Source of the DNA: Kaistella sp. | Lineage (GTDB): Bacteria > Bacteroidota > Bacteroidia > Flavobacteriales > Weeksellaceae | Reading direction: 5' to 3' | Length of the DNA: 64,000 bases | Assembly (NCBI GenBank): GCA_019459085.1 | Contig: JAIBEW010000017.1 | Span: 62,001 to 126,000 of the forward strand | Shown: positions 52,916 to 60,612 of the stretch, piece by piece | Position numbering within the stretch: the first letter of the stretch is position 1 | Layout: each line of letters starts with the position of its first letter | The notes under the pieces: model-generated | The model's database searches: none | The model's input: only the letters and a program-made list of their open reading frames with translations | What the model was told of the DNA's origin: nothing | Translations under genes and position numbers: made by a program

Positions 52916-52923
52916 CAAAGATA
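52916..52923 (-). promoter_or_regulatory. Candidate -7 box for trhO
   Basis: Minus strand TATCTTTG, 31 bp before the trhO ATG; no TTG at the standard distance. The 243-bp divergent gap also has the HtrA promoter. Confidence 0.4.
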
Positions 52924-53092
52924 ATAAATCTGTGCTGATGTGTGAATGTCTACAATGTAGAATCAATTCTATCAAAATTTTGAAGTTTTCATTGCGCTAT
53001 AGTGTTAGGATTCAAATACTAATATTCATTAAATCCTGTTAAACTTTCGTTAAAAATGAAACATACCTCTTCCCTTTACTACTCATTTGGCA

Positions 53093-53100
53093 TAAATTTG
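53093..53100 (+). promoter_or_regulatory. Candidate -7 box for the HtrA protease gene
   Basis: TAAATTTG, 27 bp before the ATG at 53128. It lies inside the longer possible reading frame that would start at 53056, which supports the shorter start. Confidence 0.45.
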
Positions 53101-53127
53101 TTAGCAAATAAAAAAGAAAGATACCGT

Positions 53128-54663
53128 ATGAATACAATGAAAAAGACTTTTAAAAAACTATTGCCTTACGCTTTTGTAGGAATTATTTCAGGAGCAACTG
53201 CTGTTGGTGCCATAAAATATTTTGATTCTAGCGCAACAGGTTCAGATTCCTCCTACTTCACAAAAGAAAGCAAAAATGCAACTTTCGCAGGGCTCAATGC
53301 CGGTCTTGTTGGAGACGATTTTGTTAAAGCTGCAAAAATGACCGTTCCCGCGGTAGTCTCAATTAAAAGCTACTCGGACAGAACTTCGAACAGGCCTTCA
53401 AACAGACCTTCGGAACAGGATCTTTTCGACTGGTTCTTTGGTGAAGGCCAAAGACAGCAGCAGCGGCAGCAGCCTCCACAAAATATGCCTTCAGGACTAG
53501 GGTCTGGCGTCATTATTTCTCCGGACGGATACATTATCTCCAACAATCACGTTGTAGCAGGTGCCAATAAACTTGAAGTTGTCCTGAGCAACAGAAAAAC
53601 CTATATCGCCAATTTGGTGGGAACAGATCCGAATACCGATATCTCTCTGCTGAAAATCGAAGAGAAAGGCCTTCCTTACCTGAATTTTGCAAATTCCGAC
53701 AATATAGAAATCGGGCAGTGGGTTCTCGCGGTCGGAAATCCTTTAGGACTTAGCTCCACTGTTACAGCAGGAATCATTTCTGCAAAAGGTAGAGGTATCG
53801 GGATTTTAGGGGCTCAGGGGAAAGCGGCCAATCCGATTGAAAGTTTTATTCAGACAGATGCTGCAATTAATCCGGGAAATTCCGGCGGCGCACTCGTCAA
53901 TATAAATGGTGACCTGATCGGAATCAATTCCGCGATCTCCTCAACGAACGGTTATTATCAGGGATATGGTTTTGCCGTTCCGGCTAACCTTGCGCGGAAG
54001 ATCGTTGAAGACATCAAAAAATTCGGGCTGGTTCAGAGAGGATTCCTCGGAGTAAACTCTCTGGATCTTTCAGATGAACGACAGGTATTAGCGTACAACG
54101 AGCAGAAAAAGACCAACATCAAGGCCGGAAACGGTATTTATGTTACAGGCGTATCTGAAAACAGCGGCGCTGAAGATGCAGGCTTAAGAACAGGAGATGT
54201 AATTGTACAGGTTGATCAGATAAAAATCACCGATTTTGCCGATCTTTCCCTTTCCATTGGCAGCAAAAGACCGGGCGACCGCGTTACTGTTTCCTATCTA
54301 AGAAACGGAAAAGAAAATACCACTGCCATTACGCTTAAAGATCAAAACGGCGGCGTTACCGCGAGAACTAAGGCAGACCTCACCGTTACCGAAAAAATAG
54401 GGGCTGAATTTGAACCATTGAGCGACAGATTCAAAACTGATTACGGGCTTACAAGCGGTGTGATTGCCCGGAACGTGGTCGAAGGAAGTGAAATGGACAA
54501 AATTGGTGTCGTTAAAAATTACATTGTAATGGAAATCAACGGGAAACCAGTAAATTCTCAGAAAGATGTAGATAAAATCCTGGATAAATATGAGGGAAAT
54601 GTTCAGGTAAAATATGTAGATGAATACGGACGAATCACAACCAGAGGCTTCAAAATGCCTTAA
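53128..54663 (+). CDS. Periplasmic HtrA/DegP-type serine protease
   Basis: 511 residues from the ATG at 53128 (MNTMKKTFKKLLPYAFVGII). An in-frame ATG at 53056 was rejected because a -7 box lies between them. A signal or anchor helix is at about 13-30. The protease domain has the triad His141 (SNNHVVAG), Asp171 (NTDISLLK) and Ser252 (NPGNSGGALVN). Two PDZ domains follow (about 300-390 and 410-511). A Gln-rich loop (RQQQRQQPPQN) precedes the catalytic domain. It degrades or refolds damaged envelope proteins. A terminator follows. Confidence 0.95.
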   Translation: MNTMKKTFKKLLPYAFVGIISGATAVGAIKYFDSSATGSDSSYFTKESKNATFAGLNAGLVGDDFVKAAKMTVPAVVSIKSYSDRTSNRPSNRPSEQDLFDWFFGEGQRQQQRQQPPQNMPSGLGSGVIISPDGYIISNNHVVAGANKLEVVLSNRKTYIANLVGTDPNTDISLLKIEEKGLPYLNFANSDNIEIGQWVLAVGNPLGLSSTVTAGIISAKGRGIGILGAQGKAANPIESFIQTDAAINPGNSGGALVNINGDLIGINSAISSTNGYYQGYGFAVPANLARKIVEDIKKFGLVQRGFLGVNSLDLSDERQVLAYNEQKKTNIKAGNGIYVTGVSENSGAEDAGLRTGDVIVQVDQIKITDFADLSLSIGSKRPGDRVTVSYLRNGKENTTAITLKDQNGGVTARTKADLTVTEKIGAEFEPLSDRFKTDYGLTSGVIARNVVEGSEMDKIGVVKNYIVMEINGKPVNSQKDVDKILDKYEGNVQVKYVDEYGRITTRGFKMP

Positions 54664-54683
54664 TATCATTTATCCATAAAAAA

Positions 54684-54705
54684 GGAGTAGCTTTTCAGCT
54701 GCTCC
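54684..54705. terminator. Bidirectional terminator after the HtrA gene
   Basis: GGAGTAGC faces GCTGCTCC (one G-T pair), with A-run before and a run of T after. It serves the protease gene and the opposing membrane-protein gene ending at 54714. Confidence 0.85.
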
Positions 54706-54713
54706 TTTTTTTA

Positions 54714-55166
54714 TTATTTATTATTCTGAAGTTGTCTTCTCTTCTGTTTCTTCTTGCGTTCGTAGATGACTTCCACAATTTTCCCACCAATCCAGGCAAA
54801 AGGAAAAAAGGTAAGAAAAATACAGATCTTATAAAATGTTGGATGATAGGAATAGATAATGATATCCAGCATAGCCAGAAAAAGCATAATGAAACCGATA
54901 AGAATGGCGTAAGCCACTTTTGCATACTTTACGATGATTGCCGTAGCCACACCACCAACCATTGACCCAATCCCGGAAAGCAGAAGCAGGACCAGGAAAA
55001 AAGCATTGTCGTGCTGCACTTTCTGGAGGAACTGATCCCAGTTTTCGAAAGGGGTAAAGTCATCAGACGGGATCCACTGCGGATTCAGTCGGATTCCCAG
55101 TGTAATGATCAAAGCAGTGATGCCTAAACCGACGAGTACTGCAAAAGTATTTCTTAAGAAATTCAT
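54714..55166 (-). CDS. Small polytopic membrane protein of unknown function
   Basis: 150 residues with four predicted membrane helices (about 5-25, 57-77, 83-103 and 110-132) and a very basic C-terminal tail (ERKKKQKRRQLQ). No family recognised. It overlaps the ridA stop by one base and so is likely translated with it. A terminator follows. Confidence 0.7.
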   Translation of the reverse strand: MNFLRNTFAVLVGLGITALIITLGIRLNPQWIPSDDFTPFENWDQFLQKVQHDNAFFLVLLLLSGIGSMVGGVATAIIVKYAKVAYAILIGFIMLFLAMLDIIIYSYHPTFYKICIFLTFFPFAWIGGKIVEVIYERKKKQKRRQLQNNK

Positions 55167-55546
55167 TAATCCTGATGCGCAATCATTGAAATTTCGATGT
55201 CTACATTTTTCGGAAGGCAGGAAACCTGCACCGTTTCACGCGCCGGATAATGATCAGCATCCAGATAGGAAGCGTAAATATCATTCATCACCGCAAAATC
55301 ATCCATGCTTTTAAGAAAGATCGAAGCTTTCACTACGTTTTTAAAAGTCATTCCCGCCTCGGTTAGGATTGCCTCAAGGTTTTTCATCACCTGATGGGTT
55401 TCCTTTTCGATGCCTTCAACCAGTTTTCCTGTTGCCGGATCTACCGGAATCTGACCCGAAATATACAGAACACCGCCCGCAAAATTAGCCTGAGCATAAG
55501 GACCTATGGCTGCCGGAGCGTTAACAGTAGAGATTATTTTTTTCAT
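55166..55546 (-). CDS. ridA: RidA family enamine/imine deaminase
   Basis: 126 residues. It hydrolyses reactive 2-aminoacrylate-type enamines made by PLP enzymes. Family motifs: APAAIGPYAQANFAGGVLYISGQIP, ETHQVMKNLEAILTEAGMTFKNVVKASIFLKSMDDF, and the final ARETVQVSCLPKNVDIEISMIA, where the conserved Arg after the PA is present. It is 42 bp from lptD and shares one base with the membrane-protein gene. Confidence 0.96.
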   Translation of the reverse strand: MKKIISTVNAPAAIGPYAQANFAGGVLYISGQIPVDPATGKLVEGIEKETHQVMKNLEAILTEAGMTFKNVVKASIFLKSMDDFAVMNDIYASYLDADHYPARETVQVSCLPKNVDIEISMIAHQD

Positions 55547-55559
55547 AATTTTTATTTTG

Positions 55560-55567
55560 CAAATATA
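55560..55567 (-). promoter_or_regulatory. Candidate -7 box for ridA
   Basis: Minus strand TATATTTG, 13 bp before the ridA ATG, in the 42-bp gap after lptD. No TTG found at 19-bp spacing. Confidence 0.35.
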
Positions 55568-55588
55568 AATCTATTTAATTTATTATTT

Positions 55589-58177
55589 TTAGAAAGGCGC
55601 ATTTGGCTGGGTAAAGCTTCTGTCCTGATATTTAAGGGCATCTTTCAGGATATTGGCCTTGATTCCGATGAAGAAATCATATACCTTGTACTGCCCGAAG
55701 GGTACCCAGTTGAAATTGATTGTGAAACTCCGCTGATCCCGCGAGAATCCGATTCTGGTATAGGCGAGTTCCTTTGAAACCATATCGTAGTGCGTGCTTC
55801 CGTTGATATTCCAGAAAGGGGTAAGTTTTAGACTTCCGTCCAAACCCACCGATGCGACCTGAGTCCCGAAGCGGGTGAGCGTTTTGGTATAGGCGTAGTT
55901 CGCATTAACATTCAACGTCCAGGCCTGATCAAACCGGGCATAGCTGTCATCATCAAAATAATAGTTTTCGTTACGGATTTCACCTTTTGTTTTATATTTC
56001 TTGCTCAGGTCTTCCTTCTCCCCAAATATGGCCTCACTCAAAGGATAAGAAAGCTGCACATTGAAACCCTGGATATTGAAATGACCAAAGTTTTCGGTAC
56101 GGATTCCGGTATCCTGACCCGGTGCAAAAAGAATCTGGTAGGGATCTACCGCGAGACTGGTGTTGATGTTCAGCTTGTCATTGAACAGCGAAGTCTGTCC
56201 GTTTACATTGAAAATTGACCATGGATGGTCTTTCGCAGCGAAATTATACCCGCCGGTAATATTTAAAGATTCAAATATCTTCACTTTTTTTACCCCGGTA
56301 GAATCGCTTTTTGATCTCACCTTCATTTCAAGATTGTTTCCGATGTTGAAACCCAGTGCGCCCACCATTCCGGAGGTAGGAGAACCTACGATACCGCGGT
56401 CGAAAATCGAGTACGGCGTGAGGACTCCAAGCGCGTCATAATAATTCCTGAAATATCCAAACCCCCGTGAACTGAAATCGGGAGAATAAGAAAAACCAAC
56501 ACTCGGGGTAACCATATGGCGGATCGCCTGAATCATCGAACCTTTTTTAAACTGTTTGCTTCCGTAAAGCGTCGTCTGCAGGCTTGTATTGGTCGAAAAA
56601 TAGGAATATCCTGTGATATTGTTACCGATGACGTCTTCAACGAGATTCGTGATGGGATTATAGGCCCGCGTGAGCGATTTGGTGGTGAGTGCATTATCAA
56701 TATTGGCCCCGATAGAAAATGTAAAATACTTCGCGATGGTCGTATTGGTTCCAAGAGAAATATTATTTTTAACACCCGTCTGCAGTTTTTCCCACATCTC
56801 TTTTTTAAACATCTCGCTTCCTTTTGTAGAGACGTAATTCGTTAAATTCACTCCAGTGTTTACCGTAATATTCTCCAGAAGTCCTTCTCTTGTCCCTGTT
56901 TTTGGTTTGAAAAGATAGAACTGGTTCACGGACATATTGAGTTGCGGAAGCCGGAGATCGGAAAGTCCTGTTGTAAAGTTCTGAGAATAGGAAGCCGTGC
57001 CTGTTAGCGTAATGGGCAGATTCAGAAATCTTTTGGTAAGACTTAAACTTGAATTCTGCTGCGTATTGAGCACGTTCTGATTAAAGATGTAATTGTTGTT
57101 GATGGTATTGTTGTAGAACTTCGTACTCACAATATCCACAGAGGCCGAAAAATTAAGAAACGGATTGGCTTTTGTATCCTGGGTATGTCTCCATGCGATT
57201 CGGTAAGTCCCGGTTTTTGAATAATCGTCAAGTCCTTTTATTCCACGAACGGTTGTGCCTATGTCAGCTGCAAAATTCCCGCTGTAGCGGTACTTTTTAA
57301 CGTAATTGAGTTCCGGCCTTATTCCCCAACTGCCTTTGGTGTAAATATCTGCAAGGATCTTAATGTCAAAATGATCACCGATTGGTTGGTAATATCCGAG
57401 TCCGCCCAGATAAAAACCAACATCCTGTCGCTCTCCAAACCTTGGAATCAGGATTCCTGCACTCCGTTTATCCGAAAATGGCAAAATGGCAAAAGGCATG
57501 ATTAAAGGTGTTGGAACCTGTTCAATATACAGCTGAACAGGACCTGTAACGACCTGAGATTTGTTTTTTCCTTTAATCAGTTTGATGTGAGGCGCCAGAA
57601 GATAATAATCGGAAAGGGTATCTTTCTTTTTGATGAAATATTCGTCGGTAGTATAGAGTCCGCGACGCATAAAAAACACGGAGTCGTTGTATTTTTTGGT
57701 TTTCTGGGCTACGATTACCCCTTCACTCTCTTCAGTCCTTGCGTTATACGCAATGGCCTGTTTGGTGCGGTAATTATAGTTGAACTCATCGGTTTCATAT
57801 TTTTTTCCTGCCTGGGTGGTCACAACGGGTTCAATGATTTTCCCCAAAGAATCCTGCTTTCCGCGCGCAAAAATAAAGCCTTTCTCCCAGTCGATATTGA
57901 TGTAATCGGCATCAATCTGCATATCCTGATATTTCACCTGAGCCTTTTGATTCAGGTAAGTCATTTTTTTCGGGATATCGTTGCGGATATTGTCGGCTTT
58001 GGATTCCACTACATCTTCAAGCTGTTCAGTTTGAACGGCAAGTGTGTCGGATTTCCGAATGGTATCACTAACTATCTTATTTTCAGACAAATTTTGAGCG
58101 CTGAATTGTGCTAAAAAACTGTTAAAAATTAGGATAATTAGAAATTGTAATATATTTTTGAAGCCGGTTTTGGACAA
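55589..58177 (-). CDS. lptD: LPS-assembly outer-membrane protein LptD-like
   Basis: 862 residues. Signal peptide about 1-28. A periplasmic OstA-like domain (about 60-225: DIPKKMTYLNQKAQVKYQDMQIDADYINIDWEKG) leads to a large beta-barrel (about 230-862) with the FSDKRSAGILIPRFGERQDVGFYLGGLGYYQPI segment and many alternating strands to the end (VPFGQYKVYDFFIGIKANI). The role is insertion of lipopolysaccharide or equivalent into the outer membrane. It is divergent from the amidase gene. The Cys pairs of E. coli LptD are not obvious. Confidence 0.92.
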   Translation of the reverse strand: MSKTGFKNILQFLIILIFNSFLAQFSAQNLSENKIVSDTIRKSDTLAVQTEQLEDVVESKADNIRNDIPKKMTYLNQKAQVKYQDMQIDADYINIDWEKGFIFARGKQDSLGKIIEPVVTTQAGKKYETDEFNYNYRTKQAIAYNARTEESEGVIVAQKTKKYNDSVFFMRRGLYTTDEYFIKKKDTLSDYYLLAPHIKLIKGKNKSQVVTGPVQLYIEQVPTPLIMPFAILPFSDKRSAGILIPRFGERQDVGFYLGGLGYYQPIGDHFDIKILADIYTKGSWGIRPELNYVKKYRYSGNFAADIGTTVRGIKGLDDYSKTGTYRIAWRHTQDTKANPFLNFSASVDIVSTKFYNNTINNNYIFNQNVLNTQQNSSLSLTKRFLNLPITLTGTASYSQNFTTGLSDLRLPQLNMSVNQFYLFKPKTGTREGLLENITVNTGVNLTNYVSTKGSEMFKKEMWEKLQTGVKNNISLGTNTTIAKYFTFSIGANIDNALTTKSLTRAYNPITNLVEDVIGNNITGYSYFSTNTSLQTTLYGSKQFKKGSMIQAIRHMVTPSVGFSYSPDFSSRGFGYFRNYYDALGVLTPYSIFDRGIVGSPTSGMVGALGFNIGNNLEMKVRSKSDSTGVKKVKIFESLNITGGYNFAAKDHPWSIFNVNGQTSLFNDKLNINTSLAVDPYQILFAPGQDTGIRTENFGHFNIQGFNVQLSYPLSEAIFGEKEDLSKKYKTKGEIRNENYYFDDDSYARFDQAWTLNVNANYAYTKTLTRFGTQVASVGLDGSLKLTPFWNINGSTHYDMVSKELAYTRIGFSRDQRSFTINFNWVPFGQYKVYDFFIGIKANILKDALKYQDRSFTQPNAPF

Positions 58178-58202
58178 TTGCTTGTTTTATGTAATTTGGG
58201 CT

Positions 58203-58210
58203 CAAAATTA
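58203..58210 (-). promoter_or_regulatory. Candidate -7 box for lptD
   Basis: Minus strand TAATTTTG, 25 bp before the lptD ATG, within the 55-bp divergent gap shared with the amidase gene. No -33 TTG. Confidence 0.35.
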
Positions 58211-58232
58211 ACATAAATTTTAAAATTGAAGG

Positions 58233-59522
58233 ATGATTAAGTCAACATTTTACATTAAAATATTCTACTCACTGTTGTTCTGCCTGTTTTTTACCGGGGC
58301 CCATGCACAAAAGAAATTTACAATTGTTCTGGATGCAGGTCACGGAGGTGAAGACCACGGTGCAAACAGGTTATATGATGACATCGGCCGGGTTACGGAA
58401 AAAGAAATCACCCTTTCCATCACCTTGAAGGTTGGCCGCATGCTCGAAAAAAACAAAGATTTCAAAGTAATTTATACCCGCAAAATCGATGAATATCCTT
58501 CACTTACTGCGCGTACCAACCTCGCGAACCGCAGTAAAGCAGATCTTTTTGTTTCCATACACTGCAACGCCAACACCAAAACTTCCCCTTACGGAACCGA
58601 AACTTTTGTTCAGGGACCTGATCAGAATAAAACCAATCTCGAAGTGGCGAAGGCGGAAAATGATGTGATTTACCTGGACGAAAAGGACAGACAGACTTTC
58701 GCGGCCTATGACCCTAATTCCCCGGAATCGCTCATCGCCCTGAAAATACAGCAAAGTAAATACCTTGAAGGCAGTTTAATTTTCGGAGGTTTTGTGGAGG
58801 AAAATTTCACGAATAAAGACAAAAGGCTTTCCCGCGGGGTTAAACAGCAGAATCTGCACGTTCTGAGGATGAATGCGATGCCTTCAGTCCTCATTGAGAC
58901 CGGTTTCATCAGTAATTATGAAGAAGCGCATTATCTGGCTTCAGACAAGGGACAGACAGAAATCGCCGAAAGCATATTCAATGCCGTTATGAGCTACAAA
59001 AAGGCTCATGACAGAAGACTCGGAATTTCAGATAAAAAAGAAGAACCTCAGAAACCGGCAGAATCGCCGTTAAAAAATGATTTCAGAATTCTTCTTATGA
59101 GTTCACCGCTGAAATACAGTTCCAGTGATCCGGCGCTGAAGGGCCTGAACTATGTGCTTCCGATCAAGGAAAACAACCTTTACCGATATTATTACGGAGT
59201 TTCTAACTATGCTTCGGTTCGGGATATCAACTTAAAAACCGCAAAAGATGCCGGATTCCGAAGTGCTTCCGCAGTAGGTTTTATTCCCAATCAAAAACTC
59301 TCTTCAGGGTATTACACCATCGAAGTAGCTATTTCGAGGGAGAAATTAGCCAGCACTTCCCCTGTCCTGAAAACACTCAAGGATGTAACACGGGAAAAGG
59401 TGAATGGCACCTTTTTCTACACGTACGGTAACGTAAAAACACTTGAAGATGTAGTAAAACTGCAGAAGGATCTGGAGGATAAAGGCATTAAAAATACAGT
59501 AATTCAGAAAGTTAACAAATAG
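58233..59522 (+). CDS. N-acetylmuramoyl-L-alanine amidase (Amidase_3)
   Basis: 429 residues. Signal peptide about 1-25. It cuts the bond between muramic acid and the stem peptide in cell-wall turnover or division. Zinc ligands: His in VLDAGHGGEDHGAN, Glu in GRVTEKEITLS, His in FVSIHCNANTK; catalytic Glu in SVLIETGFISN. The C-terminal part (about 285-429) has the two repeated YYYG/VKTLEDVVKLQKDLEDKG segments resembling a SPOR domain, which would target septal glycan. No AMIN domain is seen. Confidence 0.95.
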   Translation: MIKSTFYIKIFYSLLFCLFFTGAHAQKKFTIVLDAGHGGEDHGANRLYDDIGRVTEKEITLSITLKVGRMLEKNKDFKVIYTRKIDEYPSLTARTNLANRSKADLFVSIHCNANTKTSPYGTETFVQGPDQNKTNLEVAKAENDVIYLDEKDRQTFAAYDPNSPESLIALKIQQSKYLEGSLIFGGFVEENFTNKDKRLSRGVKQQNLHVLRMNAMPSVLIETGFISNYEEAHYLASDKGQTEIAESIFNAVMSYKKAHDRRLGISDKKEEPQKPAESPLKNDFRILLMSSPLKYSSSDPALKGLNYVLPIKENNLYRYYYGVSNYASVRDINLKTAKDAGFRSASAVGFIPNQKLSSGYYTIEVAISREKLASTSPVLKTLKDVTREKVNGTFFYTYGNVKTLEDVVKLQKDLEDKGIKNTVIQKVNK

Positions 59523-59535
59523 GTTCAGGTATTGT

Positions 59536-59565
59536 TTGAAATTCACCAAATAATCTCTATTTTTG
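59536..59565 (+). promoter_or_regulatory. Promoter of the first tRNA-Glu gene
   Basis: TTG at 59536-59538, 19-bp spacer, TATTTTTG at 59558-59565. The tRNA begins 18 bp after the box. Confidence 0.75.
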
Positions 59566-59583
59566 CAGTCCCAAAAACACTTT

Positions 59584-59655
59584 GGCCTATTCGTCTAGTG
59601 GTCAGGACTCAAGATTTTCGTTCTTGCAACAGGGGTTCGATTCCCCTATAGGCTA
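59584..59655 (+). tRNA. tRNA-Glu (TTC), copy 1
   Basis: 72 nt. Acceptor stem GGCCTAT/ATAGGCT (last pair G-T), T arm AGGGG-TTCGATT-CCCCT, anticodon stem CAAGA/TCTTG with loop TTTTCGT, so the anticodon is TTC. Base 37 is G, whereas A37 is usual for this tRNA. The discriminator is A and no CCA is encoded. It has its own promoter and lies upstream of rpsT. Confidence 0.95.
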
Positions 59656-59693
59656 CTGAATTTTGAAAAAAATAAATATTTTTTAAAAAATAT

Positions 59694-59723
59694 TTGCAAA
59701 TAAAAAAAAAACATATATCTTTG
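59694..59723 (+). promoter_or_regulatory. Promoter of rpsT
   Basis: TTG at 59694-59696, 19-bp spacer, TATCTTTG at 59716-59723, ending 21 bp before the rpsT ATG. A textbook Bacteroidota promoter. Confidence 0.8.
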
Positions 59724-59744
59724 CACCCACATTTAGGAAAAGTT

Positions 59745-59999
59745 ATGGCAAATCATAAATCAGCATTAAAGAGAATCAGACAAAACGAAGTTCGAAAAGT
59801 TCGTAACAGATATTATCACAAAACAGCAAGAACTGCTCTGAAAACATTGAGAAATGAAGAAGACAAAACTGCTGCGACTGAGCAACTGCCGAAAGTAATT
59901 TCTTTGTTGGATAGATTGGCAAAAAAGAACATCATCCACAAAAACAAAGCAGCTAACTTAAAAAGCAAACTGACTAAGCACGTTAACAAACTGGCTTAA
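59745..59999 (+). CDS. rpsT: Ribosomal protein bS20
   Basis: 84 residues from the ATG at 59745 (MANHKSALKRIRQNEVRKVRNRYYHKT). A longer frame beginning before the promoter box is rejected. Three helices, strongly basic, with the conserved KSALKRIRQNE start and the NIIHKNKAANLKSKLTKHVNKLA end. It sits between two tRNA-Glu genes. The second follows 15 bp after the stop, so rpsT mRNA and that tRNA probably share a transcript. Confidence 0.97.
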   Translation: MANHKSALKRIRQNEVRKVRNRYYHKTARTALKTLRNEEDKTAATEQLPKVISLLDRLAKKNIIHKNKAANLKSKLTKHVNKLA

Positions 60000-60014
60000 T
60001 TAAATAAAGATGAT

Positions 60015-60086
60015 GGCCCGTTCGTCTATCGGTTAGGACCTCAGGTTTTCATCCTGGTAAGAGGGGTTCGACTCCCCTACGGGCTA
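60015..60086 (+). tRNA. tRNA-Glu (TTC), copy 2
   Basis: 72 nt. Acceptor stem GGCCCGT/ACGGGCT, T arm AGGGG-TTCGACT-CCCCT, anticodon stem TCAGG/CCTGG with loop TTTTCAT, so anticodon TTC with A37. The body differs from copy 1 in the acceptor stem, D loop and anticodon stem. It lies 15 bp after rpsT and has no own promoter in the gap. A terminator follows at once. Confidence 0.95.
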
Positions 60087-60090
60087 CAAA

Positions 60091-60119
60091 ACTTCCGATT
60101 TTTTTCGGAAGTTTTTTTT
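60091..60119 (+). terminator. Terminator after the second tRNA-Glu
   Basis: ACTTCCG faces CGGAAGT across an A/T-rich loop (60091-60112), then seven T. It lies 4 bp beyond the tRNA. Confidence 0.85.
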
Positions 60120-60124
60120 ATGTT

Positions 60125-60132
60125 TATATTTG
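60125..60132 (+). promoter_or_regulatory. Candidate -7 box for aroQ
   Basis: TATATTTG, 15 bp before the aroQ ATG. No TTG at 19-bp spacing, since the preceding terminator occupies that spot. Confidence 0.4.
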
Positions 60133-60147
60133 AACAAATTTTTACTG

Positions 60148-60555
60148 ATGAAGATCCTGATCCTGAACGGCCCCAACCTTAATCTCCTGGGCACCCGCGA
60201 ACCTGAAATCTACGGAAACGTTTCTATGGAAGAGGAACTGAAAGCACTGGAAAAGGAATTTACCCACCACGAAATCCAATATTACCAATCGAATATTGAA
60301 GGGGAAATCATCAACCGCATTCAGCAGGATGATTTTGAGGCACTGGTCATTAATCCAGGTGCTTTTACCCATTATTCCTACGCGATCGCAGACTGCCTTA
60401 AAAACCTCTCAAAACCTAAAATAGAAGTCCACATCAGTAATATTTATCAGCGCGAAGAATTCCGCCAGAAATCGGTTACAGCAGCTTATACTGATGGTGT
60501 ACTGAGCGGTTTCGGTTTAAAAGGATACCGGCTGGCAATTTTAAGTCTCAAATAA
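60148..60555 (+). CDS. aroQ: 3-dehydroquinate dehydratase, type II
   Basis: 135 residues from the ATG at 60148. An earlier TTG start at 60130 adds six residues without homology. Third step of the shikimate pathway, in the cytoplasm as a dodecamer. Motifs: MKILILNGPNLNLLGTREPEIYG with Arg17 and the base Tyr22, INPGAFTHYSYAIADCL with the catalytic His, and EVHISNIYQREEFRQKS. It is followed by a bidirectional terminator. Confidence 0.97.
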   Translation: MKILILNGPNLNLLGTREPEIYGNVSMEEELKALEKEFTHHEIQYYQSNIEGEIINRIQQDDFEALVINPGAFTHYSYAIADCLKNLSKPKIEVHISNIYQREEFRQKSVTAAYTDGVLSGFGLKGYRLAILSLK

Positions 60556-60560
60556 ACGCA

Positions 60561-60596
60561 AAAAAATTCCTCAATCAAATTGAGGAATTTTTTTTA
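60561..60596. terminator. Bidirectional terminator between aroQ and pckA
   Basis: ATTCCTCAAT faces ATTGAGGAAT with a CAA loop. Runs of A before and T after work for both convergent genes. Confidence 0.9.
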
Positions 60597-60612
60597 TGTA
60601 AGTTAGATAATT

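Noticed and set aside
53056-53127. Longer N terminus for the HtrA protease
   Set aside because: A TAAATTTG promoter box lies inside this stretch and the shorter form starts with a normal signal segment, so translation from 53128 is more likely.
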